64,000 nt of DNA, from the NCBI RefSeq assembly GCF_000831385.1, contig NZ_AP014548.1, positions 1,116,001 to 1,180,000 on the forward strand, in the 5' to 3' direction. Below are positions 43,619-52,557 of this stretch, one piece after another (within the stretch, counting starts at the first letter, position 1; each line of letters begins with the position of its first letter). The DNA is from Nonlabens marinus S1-08. Lineage in GTDB: Bacteria > Bacteroidota > Bacteroidia > Flavobacteriales > Flavobacteriaceae. The notes beneath the pieces were generated by a model. That model had not been told where the DNA came from and made no database searches. It saw only the letters and a list, made by a program, of their open reading frames with translations. The position numbers were made by a program, and so were the translations under genes.

Positions 43619-45055
43619 ATGGCTCATTACGAAGCGTCCATAAGAAAACCACTAGTTACCGGCGACAAAACGTATGCTGATGTTACTAGAGATATTGCTT
43701 TTCCTGTAGAAGGACCGGCAAATAAGCAGTGGTGGCTGGTATTCACCATTGCTCTTATCGCTTTTCTTTATGGAATAGGATGTATTACTTACACGATCTC
43801 TACAGGAATCGGTGTTTGGGGATTGAACAAGACCATTGGATGGGCTTGGGATATTACCAACTTTGTATGGTGGGTAGGAATTGGTCACGCAGGAACTTTG
43901 ATTTCTGCCGTACTCTTGCTCTTCCGTCAAAAATGGAGAATGGCGATCAACAGGTCTGCAGAAGCAATGACTATTTTCTCTGTAATCCAGGCAGGTTTAT
44001 TCCCTATCATTCACATGGGTCGACCATGGTTGGCTTACTGGGTATTACCTATTCCTAACCAGTTTGGTTCTTTATGGGTGAACTTTAACTCACCACTTCT
44101 TTGGGATGTATTTGCGATTTCTACCTATTTGTCGGTTTCTTTAGTATTCTGGTGGACAGGATTGCTTCCTGACTTTGCTATGATTCGCGATAGAGCGATT
44201 ACTCCTTTTAATAAAAAGATTTACGGTATCCTTTCCTTTGGATGGTCTGGTAGAGCTAAAGACTGGCAGCGTTTTGAAGAGGTTTCATTGGTTCTGGCAG
44301 GACTTGCAACACCATTGGTACTTTCGGTACACACGATTGTATCCTTTGACTTTGCTACCTCGGTAATTCCAGGATGGCACACCACGATTTTCCCTCCATA
44401 CTTCGTTGCAGGAGCGGTATTCTCAGGTTTTGCGATGGTAAACACGCTTTTGATCGTGATGAGGAAAGTGTGTCACTTAGAAGACTACATCACTATTCAG
44501 CACATTGAATTGATGAACCTTGTAATTATGATTACTGGTTCCATTGTAGGTGTGGCTTATATCACAGAGCTATTTATGGCTTGGTATTCCGGAGTGGAGT
44601 ACGAGCAATATGCTTTCTTGAATAGGGCTACAGGACCATACGCTTGGGCTTACTGGGCGATGATGACCTGTAATGTGTTCTCACCGCAGTTCATGTGGTT
44701 CAAGAAATTACGTACCAGTATCATGTTCTCTTTTGCCATCTCTATTGTAGTAAACATTGGAATGTGGTTTGAACGATTTGTAATTATTGTGACTTCGTTG
44801 CACCGTGATTACGTTCCTTCCTCATGGACAATGTTCTCACCTACCTTTGTAGATATAGGTATATTCATAGGTACTATAGGATTCTTCTTTGTATTGTTTT
44901 TGTTGTATTCCAGAACGTTCCCGGTAATCGCACAAGCAGAGGTGAAGTCCATCTTGAAGTCTAGTGGTAACAAGTACAAGGAAATGAGAGAAAATAAAAC
45001 GACGTCTAACCCAAATGCTGCTTCCGGTGACCCGATAGCACATCCAAGCGAGTAA
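43619..45055 (+). CDS. actC: Alternative complex III subunit C, NrfD-like quinol-binding membrane protein
   Basis: 478 residues with about ten membrane helices of the NrfD/PsrC family, the quinol-oxidising and proposed proton-translocating core of the complex. Visible features include the HAGTLISAVLLLFRQKWRMAINRSAEAMT segment with the conserved His, and long periplasmic loops. Position between actB and actD and length fit exactly. The hydrophilic tail (450-478) is short and Asn/Ser-rich. Confidence 0.95.
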   Translation: MAHYEASIRKPLVTGDKTYADVTRDIAFPVEGPANKQWWLVFTIALIAFLYGIGCITYTISTGIGVWGLNKTIGWAWDITNFVWWVGIGHAGTLISAVLLLFRQKWRMAINRSAEAMTIFSVIQAGLFPIIHMGRPWLAYWVLPIPNQFGSLWVNFNSPLLWDVFAISTYLSVSLVFWWTGLLPDFAMIRDRAITPFNKKIYGILSFGWSGRAKDWQRFEEVSLVLAGLATPLVLSVHTIVSFDFATSVIPGWHTTIFPPYFVAGAVFSGFAMVNTLLIVMRKVCHLEDYITIQHIELMNLVIMITGSIVGVAYITELFMAWYSGVEYEQYAFLNRATGPYAWAYWAMMTCNVFSPQFMWFKKLRTSIMFSFAISIVVNIGMWFERFVIIVTSLHRDYVPSSWTMFSPTFVDIGIFIGTIGFFFVLFLLYSRTFPVIAQAEVKSILKSSGNKYKEMRENKTTSNPNAASGDPIAHPSE

Positions 45056-45060
45056 ATAAC

Positions 45061-45594
45061 ATGGCGACACATAAAATACATGCTCTTTACAATGATGATG
45101 ATGTTTTACTGCGTGCAGTAAAACAAGTCAGAGAGCAACATTTCCATATTGAAGATATTTTCTGTCCTTTCCCAGTTCACGGACTTGAAAAGGCGATGGG
45201 TCTAGCAGATACCCGATTAGCTATCAACGCGTTTCTTTATGGAATCGTGGGTCTAGCCGTAGGAACTGCCATGATGAATTACATCATGATTGAGGATTGG
45301 CCACAAAATATAGGTGGAAAGCCTAGTTTTTCTTATTTGGAAAATATGCCTGCATTCGTGCCTATCATGTTTGAGTTAACAGTATTCTTTGCCGCGCACT
45401 TGATGGTAATCACATTTTACTTGCGCAGTAGATTATGGCCATTTAAGAAAGCAGAAAACCCAGATGTAAGAACCACAGACGATCATTTCTTGATGGAAGT
45501 AGATGCTCATGGAGAAGACATTGACTCGATCACAAAATTTTTATACGATACAGGAGCCGTTGAGCTTGTATTAATCGACAAAGAAGATCATTGA
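45061..45594 (+). CDS. actD: Alternative complex III subunit D (DUF3341)
   Basis: 177 residues: a soluble N-terminal domain with a ferredoxin-like pattern (1-60; YNDDDVLLRAVKQVREQHF, then the CPFPVHGLEKAMGL motif), two membrane helices (about 58-80 and 98-120), and a short C-terminal domain. DUF3341 is the ActD family. Its stop codon overlaps the actE start (TGATG), so translation is coupled. Confidence 0.94.
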   Translation: MATHKIHALYNDDDVLLRAVKQVREQHFHIEDIFCPFPVHGLEKAMGLADTRLAINAFLYGIVGLAVGTAMMNYIMIEDWPQNIGGKPSFSYLENMPAFVPIMFELTVFFAAHLMVITFYLRSRLWPFKKAENPDVRTTDDHFLMEVDAHGEDIDSITKFLYDTGAVELVLIDKEDH

Positions 45595-46337
45595 TGAATA
45601 CGTATTTAAAATCAGTACTATGGGCACTTGCTGTCCTACTTACAGTTTCTTGCCAGAGTGGTGGTGAGAAGGAAGTAGGCGCAAAATCCAATCGCAGTGT
45701 GCAATACTTTCCTAACATGTATGAAGATGTAGGTTACAGCACTTATTCTGAAGGCGATGTGTTTACGAACAACATGGAAGCACAAAAGCCAGTTGATGGA
45801 ACCGTTTCTCGTGGGTGGTTGCCATATAACTATGAAGATGATAATGAAGGGTACGCTTCCGCGAAAGCGAACTTAACCAACCCAGTACCATTAACAGAAG
45901 ATCATCTGGCTAACGGACAAGCATTATACGGAATTTATTGTGCTATCTGTCACGGAAATAAAGGAGATGGACAAGGTCACTTGGTGAAGACTGAAAAGAT
46001 CCTAGGTGTTCCAAGTTATGACGCTAGAGAAATAACTCAAGGTTCAATTTATCACGTAATGTATTATGGTATTAATTCCATGGGATCCTATGCGTCACAG
46101 ACAAGTACAGAGGAACGTTGGGAAATAGCACATTATGTAGATGCTTTGAGAGCTGACCTGATGGGTGTTGCTAGAAAGCCAGTAATGGATAAAACGGGTA
46201 GCGTAACAAACTCCCCTGTTACCGCTACTGACTCTACAGCTACAATGACGGAAGTTCCTGTGGAGGAAAACACCGCAACTGATGCTGGTAACTCAGTAGA
46301 TCAGCAAGAAGTACAACAAATGAACGACGGTCAGTAA
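45594..46337 (+). CDS. actE: Alternative complex III subunit E, monoheme cytochrome c lipoprotein
   Basis: The ATG at 45594 overlaps the actD stop by one base. 247 residues: lipoprotein signal MNTYLKSVLWALAVLLTVSC with acylated Cys20, a cytochrome c domain with one heme site CAICH (Cys116), axial Met in YYGINSMGSY, and a Thr/Glu/Val-rich tail (about 205-247). It probably hands electrons to the oxidase. At 45854-45869 a single-mismatch copy of the genome palindrome encodes ASAKAN, close to the FAFAKA frame used in other genes. Confidence 0.94.
   Translation: MNTYLKSVLWALAVLLTVSCQSGGEKEVGAKSNRSVQYFPNMYEDVGYSTYSEGDVFTNNMEAQKPVDGTVSRGWLPYNYEDDNEGYASAKANLTNPVPLTEDHLANGQALYGIYCAICHGNKGDGQGHLVKTEKILGVPSYDAREITQGSIYHVMYYGINSMGSYASQTSTEERWEIAHYVDALRADLMGVARKPVMDKTGSVTNSPVTATDSTATMTEVPVEENTATDAGNSVDQQEVQQMNDGQ
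45854..45869. repeat. Degenerate palindromic repeat (one mismatch) inside actE
   Basis: CGCTTCCGCGAAAGCG: one T-to-C change at 45859 in the left arm of the 16-bp core. Either a decayed or a not yet completed copy. Confidence 0.8.
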
Positions 46338-46359
46338 CCGGATCAAGAAGATATTATAT

Positions 46360-47793
46360 ATGTATACTCTTACAACCAAATTGAAAGTTTTTGCAATCAT
46401 CCTTATGATATTGGGAGGATTGTTAACAGCTGTAGGTTTCTTAACTGCACCGGCTAGCGAGGCTGAAGTGGAACAAATGCTTGCTGAGGAAGCAGAACAT
46501 GGCGGTGGTCATGGAGAAGCTGCAGAACATGGTGAAACTATGGAGCATGGCGCGACAGGTACACACGATGCAGAGCCACATAAAGAAACTGGTTACATCA
46601 CTGACAACAGCACAGAACACGCTGATGATGCCCACACGACCACACCTCACGAGGCTGAAGATCACGGTGGTTCTCATGCGGAGCATGTGTATCATCAATT
46701 AGTGAACAGACCTTGGTCAGCAATTTATGTTGCTTGTTTCTTCTTCTTCATGATAGGTCTTGGAACTCTAGCGTTTCTTGCTATTCAAAAAGTAGCACAA
46801 GCAGGTTGGTCTCCCGTGCTTTTTAGAGTAATGGAAGGAATCAGCAGTTACATACTACCGGGTGGTATCATTATGTTCATATTGTTATTGCTGTCTGGAC
46901 TTGGTTTGAATCATATTTTCACTTGGATGGAACCTGGTATCGATGATCCTACAAGTGAAGCTTACGACCATATTGTTGCCGGAAAGACAGGATTTTTAAA
47001 TGTGCCATTTTGGTTGATTCGCGCTGGTATATTCTTAGTGGGTTGGAATATTTACCGCTGGAACATTCGCAGATTCGGTTTGAATCAAGACGATAAACCA
47101 GAAGGTAACGTATGGTATAAAAAAGCCTTTAAGCATAGTGCCATGTTCTTAGTATTCTTTATTGTTACAGAATCTATCATGGCTTGGGACTGGATCTTAA
47201 GTTTTGACCCACACTGGTTCTCTACACTTTTTGGATGGTATGTATTTGCCAGCATGATTGTGTCAGCAGTTACCACAATAGCGTTAGTAACGATTTTCTT
47301 GAAAGGAAAAGGATATCTAGAATTCGTGAACGATTCACACATTCATGATTTAGCTAAATTCATGTTTGGTTTCAGTATTTTCTGGACTTACTTATGGTTC
47401 TCCCAGTTCATGTTGATCTGGTACTCTAATATTCCTGAAGAGGTAACCTACTTCGTAACACGTATAGAGGACTATAACATTCTATTCTTTGGAATGGTGG
47501 CAATCAACTTCTTGTTCCCGTTATTAATTCTAATGAATTCCGACTTTAAACGAGTGAATTGGTTTGTAGTTACTGCTGGTATCTTTATCCTAATCGGGCA
47601 TTACCTTGATATTTTTGTAATGATTATGCCAGGAACGGTAGGGGCATCTTGGTTCATAGGATTCCCTGAAATCGGCGCATTCTTATTCTTTGCAGGCTTA
47701 TTTTTGTTGTATGTATTTCATAACATATCTAAGGCTCCATTGCTAGCTAAGGGTGACCCGTTCATAGGTGAGAGTAAACATTTCCATTATTAA
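46360..47793 (+). CDS. actF: Alternative complex III subunit F, NrfD-like membrane protein with His-rich insert
   Basis: 477 residues and about ten membrane helices of the NrfD family; second quinol-binding-type core subunit. Between the first helix (about 8-30) and the second (about 122-146) lies a loop (residues about 35-115) with more than 15 His and many Glu/Asp, for example EHGGGHGEAAEHGETMEHG. This could bind metal ions on the periplasmic side; ActF of other phyla has a much shorter loop (from memory). Followed 22 bp later by coxB. Confidence 0.93.
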   Translation: MYTLTTKLKVFAIILMILGGLLTAVGFLTAPASEAEVEQMLAEEAEHGGGHGEAAEHGETMEHGATGTHDAEPHKETGYITDNSTEHADDAHTTTPHEAEDHGGSHAEHVYHQLVNRPWSAIYVACFFFFMIGLGTLAFLAIQKVAQAGWSPVLFRVMEGISSYILPGGIIMFILLLLSGLGLNHIFTWMEPGIDDPTSEAYDHIVAGKTGFLNVPFWLIRAGIFLVGWNIYRWNIRRFGLNQDDKPEGNVWYKKAFKHSAMFLVFFIVTESIMAWDWILSFDPHWFSTLFGWYVFASMIVSAVTTIALVTIFLKGKGYLEFVNDSHIHDLAKFMFGFSIFWTYLWFSQFMLIWYSNIPEEVTYFVTRIEDYNILFFGMVAINFLFPLLILMNSDFKRVNWFVVTAGIFILIGHYLDIFVMIMPGTVGASWFIGFPEIGAFLFFAGLFLLYVFHNISKAPLLAKGDPFIGESKHFHY

Positions 47794-47815
47794 AATTTCA
47801 TAGAAAAAAACTGTA

Positions 47816-48895
47816 ATGACAGCATTTCTAATCATATTAATTGCAGCACTTCTTGCCATCTCAATTTGGCAAATCTCAAAGATCTTTAAGCTGGGCAAAG
47901 CACCAGATCAGGATACTGAATTGAGTGAGGTAGCTAACGACAACGATAATAAACGTAACGGTCAGGGTATGTTGATCTTTGTGATCAGCATGTACATCAT
48001 GATGATCGCATGTTTCGTAGGATACAGTGACTATTTTTTACCAGATGCAGGATCAGAGCATGGTGCAGAATACGACAACCTATTGCTTTTGACCACAGTA
48101 GTGATCATGGTAACTCAAGTATTTACTCAAGGATTGTTACACTGGTTCTCTTATAAGTACCACGGTAAGAAATCTCAGCGAGCTTTGTTTTATGCAGATA
48201 ACGATCGCCTAGAGTTTATCTGGACGGCTATTCCAGTAGTGGTTCTTTCTGGATTGATTCTTTGGGGTCTATTTTCATGGAATGATATTATGGACGCTAA
48301 TACGGATGATGATCCAATAATAGTAGAGGTATACGCTTATCAATTCGGTTGGAAGATTAGATATGGCGGAGAGGACCAAACACTGGGTGATGCTAATGTT
48401 AGGTTTATAGAAGGTGTCAATGAATTAGGTATTGACCCTACAGATGCAGATGGTGTTGATGATATTTTCACTAACGAGGCATTACACCTACCTGTAAATC
48501 GTCCTGTATTATTTAAGTTTAGAAGTCAGGATGTATTGCACTCTGCTTACATGCCCCACTTTAGAGCACAGATGAATGTAGTACCTGGAATGGTAACGCA
48601 ATTTAAATTCACACCTACAGTGACTTCAGAGGAGTATAGATCTACTGAATTTATGACAGCAAAAGTTCGTAAGATTAATGAAATCCGACGACAAAAAAGC
48701 AAGGAACTAATGGCTGACGGTGATGTTCCATTGGACCCTTACGAATTTCAATATTACCTTTTGTGTAATAAGATTTGCGGAAAATCTCACTACAACATGC
48801 AGATTAACATAGTAGTGGAGACAGAAGAAGAATTTAATGAGTGGCTTGCTACTCAGAAGACATTTGAACAAAAATTAGCTAGCGCTGAAAATTAG
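47816..48895 (+). CDS. coxB: Cytochrome c oxidase subunit II
   Basis: 359 residues. N-terminal membrane helices (about 2-20, 45-65, 88-108, 143-163 including the usual two helices of subunit II and one or two extra), then the periplasmic cupredoxin domain with the CuA site: first His in SQDVLHSAYMPHF and CNKICGKSHYNM supplying both Cys, the His and the Met. It accepts electrons for the haem-copper centre in CoxA. Length is larger than the common 230-320 because of the added N-terminal part. coxA follows by 4 bp. Confidence 0.95.
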   Translation: MTAFLIILIAALLAISIWQISKIFKLGKAPDQDTELSEVANDNDNKRNGQGMLIFVISMYIMMIACFVGYSDYFLPDAGSEHGAEYDNLLLLTTVVIMVTQVFTQGLLHWFSYKYHGKKSQRALFYADNDRLEFIWTAIPVVVLSGLILWGLFSWNDIMDANTDDDPIIVEVYAYQFGWKIRYGGEDQTLGDANVRFIEGVNELGIDPTDADGVDDIFTNEALHLPVNRPVLFKFRSQDVLHSAYMPHFRAQMNVVPGMVTQFKFTPTVTSEEYRSTEFMTAKVRKINEIRRQKSKELMADGDVPLDPYEFQYYLLCNKICGKSHYNMQINIVVETEEEFNEWLATQKTFEQKLASAEN

Positions 48896-48899
48896 TATT

Positions 48900-50723
48900 A
48901 TGGGACAAGCTGTTGCAGTTGCACATGATGACCACGGCCATGACGATGGGCATCACCACCACAAAGAAACTTTTGTAACGAAATATATTTTCTCTCAAGA
49001 CCATAAGATGATTGCTAAGCAATATCTTATTACTGGTCTTATTATGGGGGTTATCGGTATTGCAATGTCTCTATTAATGAGAATGCAAATCGCAAATCCT
49101 GAACAACCTAATGTGATTTTTGAAGCGCTTTTAGGAAAGTGGGCTCCAGGCGGTATCATGGATCCAGAAATTTACTTAGCACTAGTAACCATTCACGGTA
49201 CCATTATGGTGTTTTTTGTACTTACTGCAGGTTTAAGTGGTACGTTCTCTAACTTCTTGATTCCTTTACAAATAGGTGCTCGAGATATGGCGTCAGGATT
49301 CTTGAATATGGTTTCTTATTGGTTGTTCTTTGTTTCCTCAGCGATCATGATAGGTTCCTTGTTCGTTGAACTAGGACCAGCATCTGCTGGTTGGACGATA
49401 TATCCACCATTAAGTGCCCTGCCAGAAGCTATAGGTGGTTCTGCAATGGGTATGACCTTATGGTTGGTTTCAATGGCCATCTTTATTGCTTCTTCACTTT
49501 TAGGTTCTTTGAACTATGTAGTAACGGTAATCAATTTGCGTACGAAAGGAATGTCAATGACACGTCTGCCACTTACGATCTGGGCATTTTTTGTGACCGC
49601 TATTATCGGTATCGTTTCCTTTCCCGTTTTGTTTGCAGCAGCTTTGTTGTTAATCATGGACAGAAGTTTCGGTACATCTTTCTTCTTATCTGATATCTAC
49701 ATTAAAGGAGAGGTTCTGGCACATCAAGGTGGTTCCCCAGTTCTTTTTGAACACTTGTTTTGGTTCTTAGGTCACCCTGAGGTTTACATCGTACTATTAC
49801 CAGCATTAGGTATCACGTCTGAGATTATTGCTACCAACTCCCGTAAACCGATTTTCGGTTACCGCGCGATGGTTGCATCTATTCTTGCGATTGCATTCCT
49901 TTCTACAATCGTTTGGGGTCACCACATGTTTATCTCTGGAATGAACCCATTCCTTGGATCTGTATTTACCTTCACAACCTTGTTGATTGCAATACCTTCA
50001 GGGGTAAAAGCATTTAACTATATCACCACCTTATGGAAAGGTAACCTCCAGATGAATCCAGCGATGCTGTTTTCTATCGGTTTGGTTTCTACCTTTATTA
50101 CAGGTGGTTTAACTGGAATTATTTTAGGAGACAGTACGTTAGACATTAACGTACACGATACTTATTTTGTAGTAGCTCACTTCCACTTGGTAATGGGCAT
50201 ATCTGCTTTGTATGGTTTATTTGCAGGGGTATACCACTGGTTCCCTAAGATGTTCAACAAGATGATGGATAAAAACTTAGGTTATGTTCACTTCTGGTTA
50301 ACTGCGATTGGAGCTTATGGAGTATTCTTCCCTATGCATTTTGTGGGTATGGCTGGTCTTCCTAGAAGATATTATACCAATACCAACTTCCCTTATTTTG
50401 ATGATTTAGCAGATACGAATTCCTTAATTACTTATTTCGCGATATTCACTGCAATAGCGCAGCTGGTATTCGCTTATAATTTTGTAAAGAGTATTTTCTT
50501 CGGTAAGAAAGCACCGTTGAATCCTTGGAAATCCAATACATTGGAATGGACAACTGGAGACAAACACATCCACGGTAACTGGGCAGGAGCGATCCCTCAT
50601 GTATACAGATGGCCTTATGATTACAGCAAACTGAATGAGGATGAAGAATATGTTATTGCTGGGCAGGACTATGTACCGCAGCACATACCGCTACAGCCTA
50701 AGGAAGAGGAGATGAATCACTAG
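48900..50723 (+). CDS. coxA: Cytochrome c oxidase subunit I
   Basis: Haem-copper core that reduces oxygen to water and pumps protons. 607 residues, 12 membrane helices. Conserved: HGTIMVFFVLTAG with the low-spin haem His, GHPEVYI with the CuB His linked to Tyr, WGHHMFISG with two CuB His, and HDTYFVVAHFHLVMG with both haem His. The start (MGQAVAVAHDDHGHDDGHHHHKE) is His-rich and would lie in the cytoplasm or at the membrane face. Last gene of the operon; a good terminator follows. Subunits III and IV are not in this cluster. Confidence 0.97.
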   Translation: MGQAVAVAHDDHGHDDGHHHHKETFVTKYIFSQDHKMIAKQYLITGLIMGVIGIAMSLLMRMQIANPEQPNVIFEALLGKWAPGGIMDPEIYLALVTIHGTIMVFFVLTAGLSGTFSNFLIPLQIGARDMASGFLNMVSYWLFFVSSAIMIGSLFVELGPASAGWTIYPPLSALPEAIGGSAMGMTLWLVSMAIFIASSLLGSLNYVVTVINLRTKGMSMTRLPLTIWAFFVTAIIGIVSFPVLFAAALLLIMDRSFGTSFFLSDIYIKGEVLAHQGGSPVLFEHLFWFLGHPEVYIVLLPALGITSEIIATNSRKPIFGYRAMVASILAIAFLSTIVWGHHMFISGMNPFLGSVFTFTTLLIAIPSGVKAFNYITTLWKGNLQMNPAMLFSIGLVSTFITGGLTGIILGDSTLDINVHDTYFVVAHFHLVMGISALYGLFAGVYHWFPKMFNKMMDKNLGYVHFWLTAIGAYGVFFPMHFVGMAGLPRRYYTNTNFPYFDDLADTNSLITYFAIFTAIAQLVFAYNFVKSIFFGKKAPLNPWKSNTLEWTTGDKHIHGNWAGAIPHVYRWPYDYSKLNEDEEYVIAGQDYVPQHIPLQPKEEEMNH

Positions 50724-50742
50724 GATGTAAATCACTGATATT

Positions 50743-50774
50743 AAAAAAGGTGGAGCTCATGCTCCACCTTTTTT
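50743..50774. terminator. Terminator of the act-cox operon
   Basis: Perfect stem AAAAAAGGTGGAGC / GCTCCACCTTTTTT, TCAT loop, six T; 20 bp after the coxA stop. Also usable for the convergent peroxiredoxin-like gene. Confidence 0.93.
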
Positions 50775-50858
50775 ATTTAAATTTTAGTCTCATTCCTCAG
50801 ATTAACAGTTTGAGAGAACTCTAGCTAGGAATAGGAGAACTATTTTCCTTACTGCTAA

Positions 50859-51365
50859 TTACGCTTCTCCACGGGCTGGATAGCCTTCCTTTTCTACAAA
50901 ATCAATTGCTCCCAGAATATCATCTAGTGCAGGTCGTGCAAAGGGCATGGTTTGTACTGATGAGGCGTACAATGTTCCATCTTTCTTGATCAAAAACATT
51001 CCTGGTTCAGAGAATAAGTCTGGCTCCTTGTCGCTGATACCTTTAGATAAGTACAGTCCCCATTCTTTAGCCTGTTCTTTGCTCAATTCATAAGCAACTG
51101 GAATACTACTGATGTCCCATTCGTCTCCTGTTTTCTTAGCACGCTCTTCTGTGTCCATACTTATGGCTACCACATTTATCCCACGATCTACAAATTTCTG
51201 AAGCTTGTCTTTCAGTGATTCTAGTTGTTTTTTACAAACTGGGCAATGGTAACCACGGTAAAACAGGATCATGGTATATTTTTCTGGATCTTGCTTTGAC
51301 ATGTCCCATTTGGTTCCATTAATCAGGTCTAGTTCTAGATGTGGTACTTTTTCTTGTGGTTTCAT
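50859..51365 (-). CDS. Peroxiredoxin-like AhpC/TSA-fold protein
   Basis: 168 residues with the thioredoxin-like fold of the AhpC/TSA family. The peroxidatic-type Cys sits in FYRGYHCPVCKKQLESL, where CPVC replaces the usual PxxxTxxC motif, so it is closer to the peroxiredoxin-like 2 or bacterioferritin-comigratory type than to classical AhpC. Also visible are VVAISMDTEER and a Lys-rich ending. Likely thiol peroxidase or disulfide reductase activity in the cytoplasm, with no signal peptide. Single gene. Confidence 0.9.
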   Translation of the reverse strand: MKPQEKVPHLELDLINGTKWDMSKQDPEKYTMILFYRGYHCPVCKKQLESLKDKLQKFVDRGINVVAISMDTEERAKKTGDEWDISSIPVAYELSKEQAKEWGLYLSKGISDKEPDLFSEPGMFLIKKDGTLYASSVQTMPFARPALDDILGAIDFVEKEGYPARGEA

Positions 51366-51443
51366 ATTTTTATTTTCAATATAAATTTCAGATCCTGCTT
51401 ATTTATTAAATTGAAGCTAATTAGCACAACGTTGATGGTTGAG

Positions 51444-51463
51444 TTCGCTTTCGCGAAAGCGAA
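51444..51463. repeat. Palindromic repeat, perfect 20-bp copy between divergent peroxiredoxin-like and ruvB genes
   Basis: Full TTCGCTTTCGCGAAAGCGAA preceded by GAG; 79 bp from one ATG and 60 bp from the other. Confidence 0.95.
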
Positions 51464-51510
51464 TATCCTACATCATCCCTGCAACACATCGATCCAATTC
51501 TTCTATCGAC

Positions 51511-51518
51511 TATCTTTG
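51511..51518 (+). promoter_or_regulatory. -7 promoter element of ruvB
   Basis: TATCTTTG exactly fits TAnnTTTG and ends 4 nt before the ruvB ATG, implying a leaderless or nearly leaderless message. No clear -33 TTG. Confidence 0.5.
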
Positions 51519-51522
51519 AATT

Positions 51523-52557
51523 ATGAATGAAAACCTTGAGGCCACAGGCGAAAACTTTTCTAGTGAAGAACGCGATATAGAACGTGCCTTAAGGCCGCTG
51601 TCCTTTGATGATTTTGCTGGACAGGATCAAATCTTGGAAAACTTAAAAGTTTTTGTTCAAGCCTCTAATCAGCGTGGAGATGCTTTAGATCACGCGTTGT
51701 TTCATGGACCTCCCGGGTTAGGTAAAACCACATTAGCACACATACTTGCAGCAGAATTAGGCGTAGGGATCAAAGTGACTTCTGGACCCGTTTTAGACAA
51801 GCCAGGTGATCTGGCTGGTTTGTTGACTAACCTAGATGAGCGAGATGTCCTATTTATTGATGAGATCCACCGTTTGAGCCCAATCGTTGAAGAATACTTG
51901 TATTCGGCAATGGAGGATTACAAGATCGATATCATGATAGAGACCGGTCCTAACGCACGAACGGTTCAAATCAATCTGGCACCATTTACCTTGATAGGTG
52001 CCACCACCAGAAGCGGATTACTTACAGCACCGATGCGAGCGCGTTTCGGTATATCCTCTAGATTACAATATTATTCTACAGAACTTTTATCAACCATTGT
52101 GACGCGAAGTTCTGAAATACTTCAGGTTGAGATAAATGAAGACGCTGCCATCGAGATCGCAGGACGCAGCCGTGGAACTCCTCGTATTGCCAATGCTTTG
52201 TTGCGCCGGGTGCGTGATTTTGCCCAAATCAAAGGAACTGGAAATATTGATTTGAGTATTGCTCAATTTTCATTGAAAGCATTGAATGTAGACGCACATG
52301 GACTGGATGAGATGGATAATAAAATATTGACCACCATTATCGATAAGTTTAAAGGCGGCCCAGTGGGGATCACCACGCTCTCCACCGCTGTATCAGAAAG
52401 TGCCGAAACTATTGAAGAGGTCTACGAACCCTTCTTGATCCAGCAAGGGTTTATCATTCGCACGCCTAGAGGTCGTGAGGTTACTGAGCATGCATACAAG
52501 CATTTGGGGCGCACGCCTAATGCAAGGATGGGTGGGCTTTTCGACCAAAACCAGTAA
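51523..52557 (+). CDS. ruvB: Holliday junction branch-migration helicase RuvB
   Basis: 344-residue AAA+ motor that, with RuvA, drives branch migration of recombination intermediates. Visible: the N-terminal [12 protein letters not shown], Walker [10 protein letters not shown], Walker [10 protein letters not shown], sensor 1 IGATTRSG, the arginine-finger region MRARFGIS, and the C-terminal winged helix ending in [17 protein letters not shown]. Its TAA stop overlaps the P450 ATG (TAATG). ruvA is 4 kb downstream, separated by P450 and maeB, so they are not cotranscribed. Confidence 0.97.
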   Translation: MNENLEATGENFSSEERDIERALRPLSFDDFAGQDQILENLKVFVQASNQRGDALDHALFHGPPGLGKTTLAHILAAELGVGIKVTSGPVLDKPGDLAGLLTNLDERDVLFIDEIHRLSPIVEEYLYSAMEDYKIDIMIETGPNARTVQINLAPFTLIGATTRSGLLTAPMRARFGISSRLQYYSTELLSTIVTRSSEILQVEINEDAAIEIAGRSRGTPRIANALLRRVRDFAQIKGTGNIDLSIAQFSLKALNVDAHGLDEMDNKILTTIIDKFKGGPVGITTLSTAVSESAETIEEVYEPFLIQQGFIIRTPRGREVTEHAYKHLGRTPNARMGGLFDQNQ

